This document shows, piece after piece, positions 7,685-15,012 of a DNA stretch of 64,000 nucleotides. A model generated the notes under the pieces. That model searched no databases. It worked only from the letters and a program-made list of their open reading frames with translations, and had not been told where the DNA came from. This DNA is from Tenacibaculum caenipelagi (GTDB lineage Bacteria > Bacteroidota > Bacteroidia > Flavobacteriales > Flavobacteriaceae). The DNA lies in NCBI RefSeq assembly GCF_004363005.1, contig NZ_SNYH01000004.1, forward strand, positions 340,724-404,723, written 5' to 3'. A program made the position numbers and the translations under genes. The first letter of the stretch is position 1. Every line of letters begins with the position of its first letter.

Positions 7685-7710
7685 GGTATTATTTACAACT
7701 TGTTTACATA
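7685..7710 (-). repeat. array-head sequence (shared with 27199-27224)
   Basis: Minus-strand sequence TATGTAAACAAGTTGTAAAT then AATACC. It is 22/26 identical to the sequence that opens the second accessory array at 27199-27224. It precedes the first gene of the array, is preceded by a GTTTA that can pair with TAAAC, and lacks the GAGACCGTTG type end seen in the internal elements. It may be an insertion or entry site. Confidence 0.6.
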
Positions 7711-7850
7711 CAGAATAAACTTACCAGTATACTCCTTTTTGGAAAGATTTGTAGAAACTCTTAGCAATTTTATTCTTCTCATTTTTTAGCAATATAGTTG
7801 TATTTTAGAAACTATCAAAAAAGGTTTTCGCAAAAAAAGAACAACTTTTC

Positions 7851-7880
7851 TTGTTTTTTAGAACATAATTTATACATTTG
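7851..7880 (+). promoter_or_regulatory. Bacteroidetes-type promoter of the thr operon
   Basis: A TTG at 7851-7853, then 19 bp, then TACATTTG at 7873-7880, which is an exact fit to the Bacteroidetes -33/-7 consensus (TTG, TAnnTTTG). The leader-peptide ATG is only 6 nt after the -7 element, so the transcript should have almost no 5' untranslated region. Confidence 0.7.
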
Positions 7881-7885
7881 ACTCA

Positions 7886-7984
7886 ATGTTTAACAACAAA
7901 AGCCATATTATCTCTATTCTAGCTGTAAGTATTACGGCTTCTTTTGTTGGCACTACAACTACAATTACTACTACAACCCTTTAG
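7886..7984 (+). CDS. threonine/isoleucine-rich leader peptide of the thr operon
   Basis: A 32-codon reading frame with ATG at 7886 and TAG at 7982-7984. Nine of the 32 residues are Thr and five are Ile, and codons 23-31 read TTTTITTTT. Thr is the product of the downstream operon and Ile is made from it, so this is the expected composition for a ribosome-sensing attenuation leader like enterobacterial thrL. It begins 6 nt after a strong -7 element and ends 109 nt before thrA. No other start exists in the frame, because a stop lies at 7859-7861. Function as a regulator is inferred from composition and position. Confidence 0.85.
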   Translation: MFNNKSHIISILAVSITASFVGTTTTITTTTL

Positions 7985-7989
7985 GGGTT
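7894..7989 (+). promoter_or_regulatory. candidate attenuator structures in the thr leader
   Basis: Two pairings are visible. CAACAAAAGCC (7894-7904) can pair with GGCTTCTTTTGTTG (7936-7949) with a 3-nt bulge. AACCC (7975-7979) can pair with GGGTT (7985-7989), followed by ATTTTC. The second hairpin spans the leader stop codon and is weak. Which structure, if any, terminates transcription is not clear from the sequence. Confidence 0.35.
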
Positions 7990-8093
7990 ATTTTCTATAC
8001 ATATCATCTCCGTATATATTTATTTTTTCAAAAGACTTGAAAACAGATAAATAGCTTAAAAAATCTTATTTTTAATTTATTATCCTTTTTAAA

Positions 8094-10535
8094 ATGAACG
8101 TTTTAAAATTTGGTGGTTCTTCAGTAGCCAACCCTCAAAACATAGAAAAAGTAGTACAAATCATTGCCAATGCGTCTGTAAACAGTCCACTTATTGTGGT
8201 GGTTTCTGCTTTTGGAAAAACAACGAATAAACTCATCGCATCGGCAGAACAAGCTGCTCAAAACGATGCTAATTACCTTGAAAACTACCAAGAAGTTGAG
8301 CAATTGCATTTTGAAGTAATTGAAAAATTAATTCCTGAAAATCAGCAAGAAGAAGTTAAAACCTATATAGCATCCCTTTTTAAGCAATTAAAAACCTTGT
8401 TAGAAGGTTGTTTGTTACTAAACGAAATTACTCCCAAAACGCTAGCTACGATTAGTGGTTTTGGTGAATTGTTATCTTCATACATCATTGCAAGCATAGC
8501 TAGTAAGCAACTAGATGTGGTATATAAAGACAGTAGAGAGTTAATCATCACTTCCAACGCTTTTGATAAAGCACAAGTTGATTTTCAACTAACCAACACC
8601 AATTGTAAGGAGTATTTTGCCAATAACAAACACCGAGTAACTTTGTTACCTGGTTTTATAGCTAAAACAAAAGAAGGAAAATCAACTACTTTAGGACGTG
8701 GAGGTTCCGATTATTCTGCGGCTATATATGCCGCTGCTATCAATGCTGATGAATTACAAATATGGACAGATGTTAGTGGTATGTACACTGCGAACCCGCA
8801 TATGGTAAAGCAGGCATTCCCTATTCCACATATTTCGTATCAAGAAGCCATGGAATTATCACATTTTGGGGCAAAGGTTATCTACCCTCCTACTATTCAA
8901 CCGGTGTTGGAAAAAGAAATTCCTATTCGAATAAAAAATACCTTTGAACCTGAAAATGTAGGAACACTCATTTCAAAAATTACCGAAAATGGAAAACCTG
9001 TAAAAGGAATTTCTCATATCGAAAATATTACGCTATTAACGTTAGAAGGAAGTGGCATGGTAGGCGTTTCTGGCATTTCTAAACGTTTGTTCGAAACTTT
9101 ATCGACACACAACATCAATGTGGTATTAATTACGCAAGCTTCTTCAGAACACTCTATTTGTGTGGGTATTTATGATGAAGATGCTGAAAAAGCAGCCTTA
9201 AAAATTAACGAAGCCTTTGCTTTTGAAATAGAACGTCATAAAATAGATCCGATTATTGTAGAACAAGGCTTAGCAATTATCGCTTTGGTAGGTGATAAAA
9301 TGAGAAATCACCAAGGCTTAAGCGGGCAAATGTTCAGTTCTTTAGGCAAAAACAACGTGAATATTCGTGCCATTGCTCAAGGTGCTTCAGAAAAAAACAT
9401 TTCTGCTGTTATTAACAGTTCAGATGCCAAAAAAGCATTAAACACCCTACACGAGCAGTTTTTTGAGGAAAAAGTAAAACAATTAAACTTGTTTGTTACG
9501 GGTGTAGGAAATGTCGGTGAACGCTTTTTAGCACAAATCCATCAGCAGAAAAAATACTTAAAAGAACAGTTGAAACTGAATGTACGTGTTGTAGGGATTT
9601 CCAATTCTAAACAAATGGTTTTTGATGAAGGTGGTATCAGCTTAAAATCGTGGAAAGAACAATTACAAAACGGAGAAGCAAGTACTTTAGAGCGCTTTTT
9701 TGAAAGAACAAAAGCGTTGAACCTTCGTAATTCGGTTTTTATTGACAATACGGCTAATCAAAAAGTTTCTGAGGTATACGAACACTATTTAGCCAATAAT
9801 ATTGGAGTAGTTACTTGTAATAAAATAGCCTGTGCTTCTGAACTAGACAATTATAAAAAGTTAAAGCACATTTCACGAAAGTATAGTGTGCCATTTTTGT
9901 TTGAAACCAATGTGGGTGCTGGTTTGCCTATTATTGATACGCTTAAAAACTTAATTGCTTCTGGTGATCGAGTACATAAAATACAAGCCGTGTTATCAGG
10001 TTCTCTAAACTTTGTGTTCAATAATTTTAATGAGAATACTTCATTTCACGATGTGGTACAACAAGCACAAGAACAAGGATATACTGAACCAGATCCTAAA
10101 ATTGATTTGAGTGGTGTGGATGTAGCCAGAAAAATATTAATTCTTGCACGTGAAAGCGGTTATGATTTGGAACTTTCTGATATTGAAAACAATGCATTTT
10201 TACCTAAAAAAAGTTTAGAAACTGCCAACAATGATGATTTTTATGCTTCTTTAACTGAATTTGAGGCACAATTTCAACAAGTATATAAAGAAGCTGCCGA
10301 CAAAAATTGTCGTTTAAAATATGTCGCTGAATTCAATGATGGAAAAGCAAGTGTAGGTTTACAACACATTCCGTTTGATCATCCTTTTTATAATTTAGAA
10401 GGTAGCGACAACATCGTATTGTTTTTTACAGATAGATACCCTGTAAATCCACTACAAATAAAAGGAGCTGGTGCGGGTGCTGAAGTAACTGCTTCAGGAA
10501 TTTTTGCAGATGTGATACGAATTGGAAATCAATAG
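8094..10535 (+). CDS. thrA: bifunctional aspartate kinase / homoserine dehydrogenase I
   Basis: Catalyses the first step (aspartate to aspartyl phosphate) and third step (aspartate semialdehyde to homoserine) of threonine/methionine synthesis. At 813 residues it has the usual ThrA length. KFGGSSVA is at residues 5-12 (kinase), with TTLGRGGSDYSA near 200. Tandem ACT regulatory domains (about 310-455) bind Thr in relatives. The dehydrogenase part starts with VTGVGNVGERFL near 467 (NAD(P) site) and contains GAGLPIIDTL. It is first in the operon with a methyltransferase, thrB and thrC, behind a Thr/Ile leader, so it is probably attenuated by charged tRNA-Thr/Ile and feedback-inhibited by Thr. Confidence 0.96.
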   Translation: MNVLKFGGSSVANPQNIEKVVQIIANASVNSPLIVVVSAFGKTTNKLIASAEQAAQNDANYLENYQEVEQLHFEVIEKLIPENQQEEVKTYIASLFKQLKTLLEGCLLLNEITPKTLATISGFGELLSSYIIASIASKQLDVVYKDSRELIITSNAFDKAQVDFQLTNTNCKEYFANNKHRVTLLPGFIAKTKEGKSTTLGRGGSDYSAAIYAAAINADELQIWTDVSGMYTANPHMVKQAFPIPHISYQEAMELSHFGAKVIYPPTIQPVLEKEIPIRIKNTFEPENVGTLISKITENGKPVKGISHIENITLLTLEGSGMVGVSGISKRLFETLSTHNINVVLITQASSEHSICVGIYDEDAEKAALKINEAFAFEIERHKIDPIIVEQGLAIIALVGDKMRNHQGLSGQMFSSLGKNNVNIRAIAQGASEKNISAVINSSDAKKALNTLHEQFFEEKVKQLNLFVTGVGNVGERFLAQIHQQKKYLKEQLKLNVRVVGISNSKQMVFDEGGISLKSWKEQLQNGEASTLERFFERTKALNLRNSVFIDNTANQKVSEVYEHYLANNIGVVTCNKIACASELDNYKKLKHISRKYSVPFLFETNVGAGLPIIDTLKNLIASGDRVHKIQAVLSGSLNFVFNNFNENTSFHDVVQQAQEQGYTEPDPKIDLSGVDVARKILILARESGYDLELSDIENNAFLPKKSLETANNDDFYASLTEFEAQFQQVYKEAADKNCRLKYVAEFNDGKASVGLQHIPFDHPFYNLEGSDNIVLFFTDRYPVNPLQIKGAGAGAEVTASGIFADVIRIGNQ

Positions 10536-10538
10536 TAT

Positions 10539-11168
10539 ATGGAAAAGCGTTATCAAAATATCATACAAGTCTATAACAATGTAGCACAGGCGTATCAAGA
10601 TAAATTTGCCAATGATACCGTGTACAATCATAGTTATGACCTTCTTTTAAAGCATATGAAACCGACTCACAAAAGAGTCTTAGACGTAGCTTGTGGTTTT
10701 GGTAAGATTACTAAGTATCTTTTACAGCACAATCCTGCACTTACTTTTTTAGGAGTGGATGCTGCTGAAAATATGGTGGCTTTGGCTAAACAGCACAATC
10801 CGAAAGCTTCTTTTAAAGTGCTAGATTGTAGAGAGATTATTAGTTTACAACAAGGTTTTGATATTATTATCTTCGGATTTTGTTTTCCGTATCTTACCAA
10901 AGAGGATGCTCTAAAACTTATAAAGGATGTTGCTACGATGTTACATCCAAACGGATTATTATACATCAGTACTATGGTTGGGGATTACGAAAAAGACTCT
11001 CGTATCACTGCTAGTTCGGATGGAAAAAACTCGATGTTTATCCATTATCATGAACCAAAATATTTGATTGAAGCTTTAGAAGCACAAGGATTTAAAATTT
11101 TAGAAAATTACACCAAACTATATCAAGAAGGTGGTGATACCGACTTGTTTTTAATCGCAAAAAAATGA
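10539..11168 (+). CDS. class I SAM-dependent methyltransferase in the thr operon
   Basis: A 209-residue protein with the Rossmann-type SAM site VLDVACGFGKITKYLL (about residues 46-61), an acidic end of strand 2 (GVDAAENM) and the post-motif region DIIIFGFCFPYL. The substrate is unknown. It starts 3 bp after the thrA stop and overlaps the thrB start by 4 bp (ATGA), so it is tightly embedded and probably translationally coupled. Its presence between thrA and thrB is unusual; thrA-thrB-thrC are commonly adjacent. A link to homoserine or threonine metabolism is only inferred from position. Confidence 0.88.
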   Translation: MEKRYQNIIQVYNNVAQAYQDKFANDTVYNHSYDLLLKHMKPTHKRVLDVACGFGKITKYLLQHNPALTFLGVDAAENMVALAKQHNPKASFKVLDCREIISLQQGFDIIIFGFCFPYLTKEDALKLIKDVATMLHPNGLLYISTMVGDYEKDSRITASSDGKNSMFIHYHEPKYLIEALEAQGFKILENYTKLYQEGGDTDLFLIAKK

Positions 11169-12094
11169 ACTATTTAAAAATATTTTCACCTGCAACTGTT
11201 GCTAATGTTTCCTGCGGATTTGATGCTTTAGGTTTAGCACTCGAAACTGTTGGTGATACCATGACTTTTACCAAAACAGCTACAAAAGGAATCAAAATTA
11301 CCCAAATCACAGGGGCTGATTTACCTTTAGATGCAAAAGTAAATGCTGCGGGAGTGGTTGCGCTAGCTATGTTAGAAAAACATCCAGCTGATTTTGGAAT
11401 TGATATCACTATTCATAAAGGATATACTCCGGGAAGTGGTTTAGGAAGTAGTGCTGCCAGTGCTGCAGGAGCTGCGTTTGGTGTAAATCAGTTATTGGGA
11501 AATAGCTTCACCCCTCTTGAATTAACTCAATTTGCGATGTTAGGAGAAGAAGCCACTTGCGGAACTCCAATAGCTGATAATGTTTCTGCGGCTATTTATG
11601 GTGGTTTTACGTTGGTGCGCAGTTATGAACCTTTAAGTATTGTAAAAATTCCTGTACCTGCTGATTTAAGAGTGGTGGCTATCCACCCTCAAGTTGAAGT
11701 GAAAACCAAAGATGCCAGAGCGGTATTGCCAAAAGAAATTACTTTAAAAGATGCGGTTACACAATGGGCTAATGTTGGTGGTTTAATTAGTGGATTACAC
11801 TCCAATGATTATCAATTAATCGCAGATTCATTAACCGATATCATTGTTGAACCTGCTCGTAAACACCTGATTCCTCATTTTGATGAAGTGAAGCAACAAG
11901 CAATTAAAGCAGGAGCTTTAGGAGCAGGAATCTCAGGTTCGGGTCCAACTATTTTCACCTTATGTAAGGGAGATGAAACCGCAGAAAGCGTTTATAAAAC
12001 CATACAAAACACTTACCAAGACAAACAAATTGATTTTAATATGATTCTTTCTAAAATCAATACAGAAGGAATTAAAATTTTAGACACTAACTAA
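11165..12094 (+). CDS. thrB: homoserine kinase
   Basis: Phosphorylates homoserine to O-phosphohomoserine, the substrate of ThrC. It is a GHMP-family kinase of 309 residues: N-terminal SPATVANVSCGFDALGLAL, the ATP-binding loop PGSGLGSSAASAAGAAFG (about residues 88-105), and a C-terminal GAGISGSGPTIF motif. Its length is normal. It overlaps the methyltransferase stop by 4 bp, and thrC follows after about 50 bp that contain a REP-like palindrome. Confidence 0.95.
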   Translation: MNYLKIFSPATVANVSCGFDALGLALETVGDTMTFTKTATKGIKITQITGADLPLDAKVNAAGVVALAMLEKHPADFGIDITIHKGYTPGSGLGSSAASAAGAAFGVNQLLGNSFTPLELTQFAMLGEEATCGTPIADNVSAAIYGGFTLVRSYEPLSIVKIPVPADLRVVAIHPQVEVKTKDARAVLPKEITLKDAVTQWANVGGLISGLHSNDYQLIADSLTDIIVEPARKHLIPHFDEVKQQAIKAGALGAGISGSGPTIFTLCKGDETAESVYKTIQNTYQDKQIDFNMILSKINTEGIKILDTN

Positions 12095-12103
12095 TATTAA
12101 ATG

Positions 12104-12122
12104 TTCGCTGAGCGTAGTCGAA
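12104..12122 (+). repeat. REP-like palindrome inside the thr operon
   Basis: TTCGCTGAGCGTAGTCGAA, whose reverse complement contains TCGACTACGCTCAG. Closely related short palindromes of this type are dispersed in many bacterial genomes. A second, variant copy is at 55617-55636 (CTCGACTGCGCTTGAGG). It lies between thrB and thrC, just upstream of the thrC start. Confidence 0.6.
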
Positions 12123-12146
12123 GTGAAAAAAAACAAACACGAAATT

Positions 12147-13427
12147 ATGAACTATTATAGTCTCAATCATAGATCACCAAACGTTAGCTTTGAAGAAGCT
12201 GTAGTAAACGGATTAGCTCCAGATAGAGGATTGTATTTTCCTGAAAACGTTACGCCACTATCAAAAGAATTTATTGATAATATTGGTGAATATTCTAATG
12301 AAGAAATTGCTTACGAAGCCATTAAGCAATTTGTGGCTGATGAAATTCCGAAAGACGTTTTACAAAAAATCATTAAAGAAACCATCAATTTTGAGTTTCC
12401 TGTGGTATCTATTGAAGAAAATATCGGTACGCTAGAATTATTTCACGGACCAACCATGGCTTTTAAAGATGTTGGTGCTCGTTTTATGGCTCGATGCTTG
12501 GGATACTTTAATCGTGATAAAGACCAACAAGTTACTGTATTGGTTGCTACTTCTGGTGATACTGGTGGTGCTGTTGCTAATGGTTTTTTAGGAGTGAAAG
12601 GTGTAGATGTGGTCATTCTCTACCCTAGCGGAAAAGTAAGCGATATTCAAGAAAAGCAATTAACAACCTTAGGACAAAATATTACTGCTTTAGAAGTCGA
12701 CGGTGTTTTTGATGATTGCCAAGACATGGTAAAAACTGCTTTTTTAGATGCAGATATCAATCGTACCTTAACCTCAGCTAATTCCATAAATATTGCTCGT
12801 TGGTTACCACAAATGTTTTACTTTTTCTTTGCCTATAAACAAGTTTATAAACAACATGAAGAAGTAGTTTTTTCAGTACCTAGTGGAAATTTTGGAAATA
12901 TTTGCGCGGGAATTATGGCGCAAAAACTAGGTTTGCCTATCAAACATTTTGTAGCTTCGACCAATGTAAATGATACTGTTCCTAATTATTTAGCAAGTGG
13001 TGAATACCACCCTAAACCATCTAAAGCAACCATATCAAATGCGATGGATGTTGGAAACCCGAGTAACTTTATCAGAATTCAAGAATTATTCAATAACGAT
13101 TTAGTGCTTTTAAAAGCTGCATTTTCTTCTTTTTCTTTTTCTGATGATGAAACTCGTGACGCTATGAAAAACATCTATGAGAACTCTAATTATATTGCTG
13201 ATCCGCATGGAGCAGTTGGATATTTAGGCATGAAAAAGTACGGATTACAAAACGAGTTTGGAATTTTCTTAGAAACTGCACATCCAGTAAAATTTTTAGA
13301 TGTTGTTGAAGAGGTTTTAAATGTAACTGTTGAAATCCCTTCGCAAATAGCATCTGTAATAGACAAACAAAAAGAAGCTATACAAATTAGCTCGTATCAA
13401 GAGTTAAAAGATTTTTTAAATGCTTAA
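12147..13427 (+). CDS. thrC: threonine synthase
   Basis: PLP-dependent conversion of O-phosphohomoserine to threonine. The N-terminus (YYSLNHRSPNVSFEEAV, then NGLAPDRGLYFP) and GPTMAFKDVGARFMAR, with the PLP lysine near residue 106, are typical. LVATSGDTGGAVANGF binds the cofactor phosphate. I start at the ATG at 12147 (426 residues), because an upstream in-frame GTG at 12123 only adds non-conserved residues that overlap the REP-like palindrome. It is the last gene of the operon and is followed by a strong terminator. Confidence 0.95.
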   Translation: MNYYSLNHRSPNVSFEEAVVNGLAPDRGLYFPENVTPLSKEFIDNIGEYSNEEIAYEAIKQFVADEIPKDVLQKIIKETINFEFPVVSIEENIGTLELFHGPTMAFKDVGARFMARCLGYFNRDKDQQVTVLVATSGDTGGAVANGFLGVKGVDVVILYPSGKVSDIQEKQLTTLGQNITALEVDGVFDDCQDMVKTAFLDADINRTLTSANSINIARWLPQMFYFFFAYKQVYKQHEEVVFSVPSGNFGNICAGIMAQKLGLPIKHFVASTNVNDTVPNYLASGEYHPKPSKATISNAMDVGNPSNFIRIQELFNNDLVLLKAAFSSFSFSDDETRDAMKNIYENSNYIADPHGAVGYLGMKKYGLQNEFGIFLETAHPVKFLDVVEEVLNVTVEIPSQIASVIDKQKEAIQISSYQELKDFLNA

Positions 13428-13433
13428 AACAAA

Positions 13434-13459
13434 AAAATGCCTCAAATATGAGGCATTTT
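13434..13459. terminator. bidirectional terminator
   Basis: An 11-bp perfect stem AAAATGCCTCA / TGAGGCATTTT with an AATA loop, between the convergent thrC and esterase-like genes. The A/T-rich stem ends supply U-runs in both directions. Confidence 0.85.
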
Positions 13460-13478
13460 AAATTTCTATATGAATCAC

Positions 13479-14603
13479 TTACAATTTACTCTTTGCTTCA
13501 TGTAAACCTTCTTTCATCATCTTATCAAATTTAGAATTTGGATAATCTTTTATGCCTCTTTCAAAAAATTTAATAGCGTTTTTGTAATCTTTATGTTTTA
13601 AATAAAACTGCCCTAACCTGTTTTGCCAGTGTGCTTTTTTATATATATCTATTTCAAAAATATCTTCAAACTTCTCCATAAAAAAACTAAAATATTTAAA
13701 ATTATCATGTTTCCACGCCAACCATATCAATGCATATTTTGTTTTACTGTCTATTTCTTCAATTCCTCCAAAACGTCTAGCTCTGTCTTTAAAATAAGAT
13801 TCTAGATAAGGAATTCCTCCTGCTCTTTCATAGGCTTCAATACTTTCAAACACCAACGAGTTATAGTTATGATAATAATACATAATGCCTTTATACATGG
13901 CTAAATGTGGCAATGTTTCATGTACCTCATCATTAAATAACTCATATTTCCAAAGTAAATTTTCAGGATTGTATTTTTTTAATATCCTATTAAACTCTTC
14001 TGTAGATTCAAGATTGTATATATCCTTTTTTGAGTTTGTTAAATATAAATACACATCCTTATTTGATTTAAAATTTTTAACAAGTTTTTCAGAAGCATAA
14101 CCTCCATCTGTTATAATTGCTCCTTGAAATAAATCGTTTTCTTCTAAAATGAGTTCGCTTACATAATATGATGCAGCCTCCCAACCGTAGATAATTCGCT
14201 CATTTGTAGTTCTAAAGTTAGAATCTATAAATTTTATTACTTCATCTTTTAAAAAAGAGGTGAATTTTTTCTTTTCTCCATTAAAAAGAGTTCTTCTCAA
14301 AGGATTTTCATTTCTTATTCCTACAACAATCATTTCTGGAATCGCTTTAGGTACTCTCAGTGATTTTTGAATAGCAACACCATTGGTAAAAAACCACTGA
14401 CCGTCTAAAATATACAAAACAGGATATTCTTCTTTTGAAGTAGTATAACTATCGGGTAAATAAACCTGAACCTCTCTATCCTGATTTAAAATAGTTGATT
14501 TAATAGTATAATTAGTTCCTATGGAAACTTTGTCTTCTTGTGTTTGAGAAAATGAATAAAGGGTACAAAATAAAGTGAGTAATAGCGTAATATGTTTAGT
14601 CAT
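13479..14603 (-). CDS. exported esterase-like alpha/beta protein with TPR tail, nucleophile Ser replaced
   Basis: A paralogue of the 2841-4037 protein (shared REVQV-LPDSYT, EYPVLYILDGQ, RAGGIPYLESY-type regions). The signal peptide is residues 1-19 (ending YSFSQ) when starting at the ATG at 14603; an upstream in-frame start would add seven residues before it. The nucleophile elbow reads GWEAAS near residue 139 instead of GxSxGG, so both the serine and the following glycine are lost. The His region (DEVHETLPHLAMYKG) remains. C-terminal TPR-like helices occupy about 300-370. It is probably a non-catalytic periplasmic or surface protein, or an enzyme with an atypical mechanism. Confidence 0.75.
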   Translation of the reverse strand: MTKHITLLLTLFCTLYSFSQTQEDKVSIGTNYTIKSTILNQDREVQVYLPDSYTTSKEEYPVLYILDGQWFFTNGVAIQKSLRVPKAIPEMIVVGIRNENPLRRTLFNGEKKKFTSFLKDEVIKFIDSNFRTTNERIIYGWEAASYYVSELILEENDLFQGAIITDGGYASEKLVKNFKSNKDVYLYLTNSKKDIYNLESTEEFNRILKKYNPENLLWKYELFNDEVHETLPHLAMYKGIMYYYHNYNSLVFESIEAYERAGGIPYLESYFKDRARRFGGIEEIDSKTKYALIWLAWKHDNFKYFSFFMEKFEDIFEIDIYKKAHWQNRLGQFYLKHKDYKNAIKFFERGIKDYPNSKFDKMMKEGLHEAKSKL

Positions 14604-14687
14604 TTGGTAAAAGTTTAAACTCAAATGTAAAAATATGATTGCCGTATAATTAACATTTGAGTTTTTTTATAAATACTTTAACTAAAA

Positions 14688-14953
14688 TTAAAACTCTACC
14701 ACATTATCTACTAAATTTTCATCATTTCTAGTTCTGTAAGGATCTATAGCAATATAATTAGGTTTTTCATTTACTATACATCGAACTTCGGTAAGTTCTT
14801 TAGTCAATTGTTTAGAGTCATAAAATAATATTTTACTAGTGAAGCATGGGTTGTAAAGATTCCTATTTTAATAGGTTCATTAATCCCTACTTCTTTAATA
14901 TCTCCATCTAATAATGTTTCAAATCAGTGTCAATCTATAATAGCTTTCAACAT
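14688..14953 (-). pseudogene. decayed C-terminal fragment of an M1 peptidase/ABC permease fusion
   Basis: No intact frame. Read on the minus strand, one stretch gives IKEVGINEPIKIGIFTT and another, up to a TAA at 14688, gives VNEKPNYIAIDPYRTRNDEN followed by LVDNVVEF. This resembles the C-terminal end of flavobacterial ABC-2 permease/M1 aminopeptidase fusions, where a KP-x-IDPY-x-x-xDxxxxDNV pattern closes the protein. Frame shifts and stops (for example just after 14953) separate the pieces. The rest of the gene is missing. The remnant fills most of the gap between the 13479-14603 and 15013-16785 genes. Confidence 0.5.
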
Positions 14954-15012
14954 TTTATTTTTCTTTCATCTCATTTATTTTCTTAGATTTATGCATCAAC
15001 AAAACCATTTGC

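Noticed and set aside
12101-12160. Short ATG reading frame starting at 12101 upstream of thrC as a second leader peptide
   Set aside because: It consists mainly of the REP-like palindrome in frame, has no Thr/Ile enrichment, and overlaps the thrC start in another frame.
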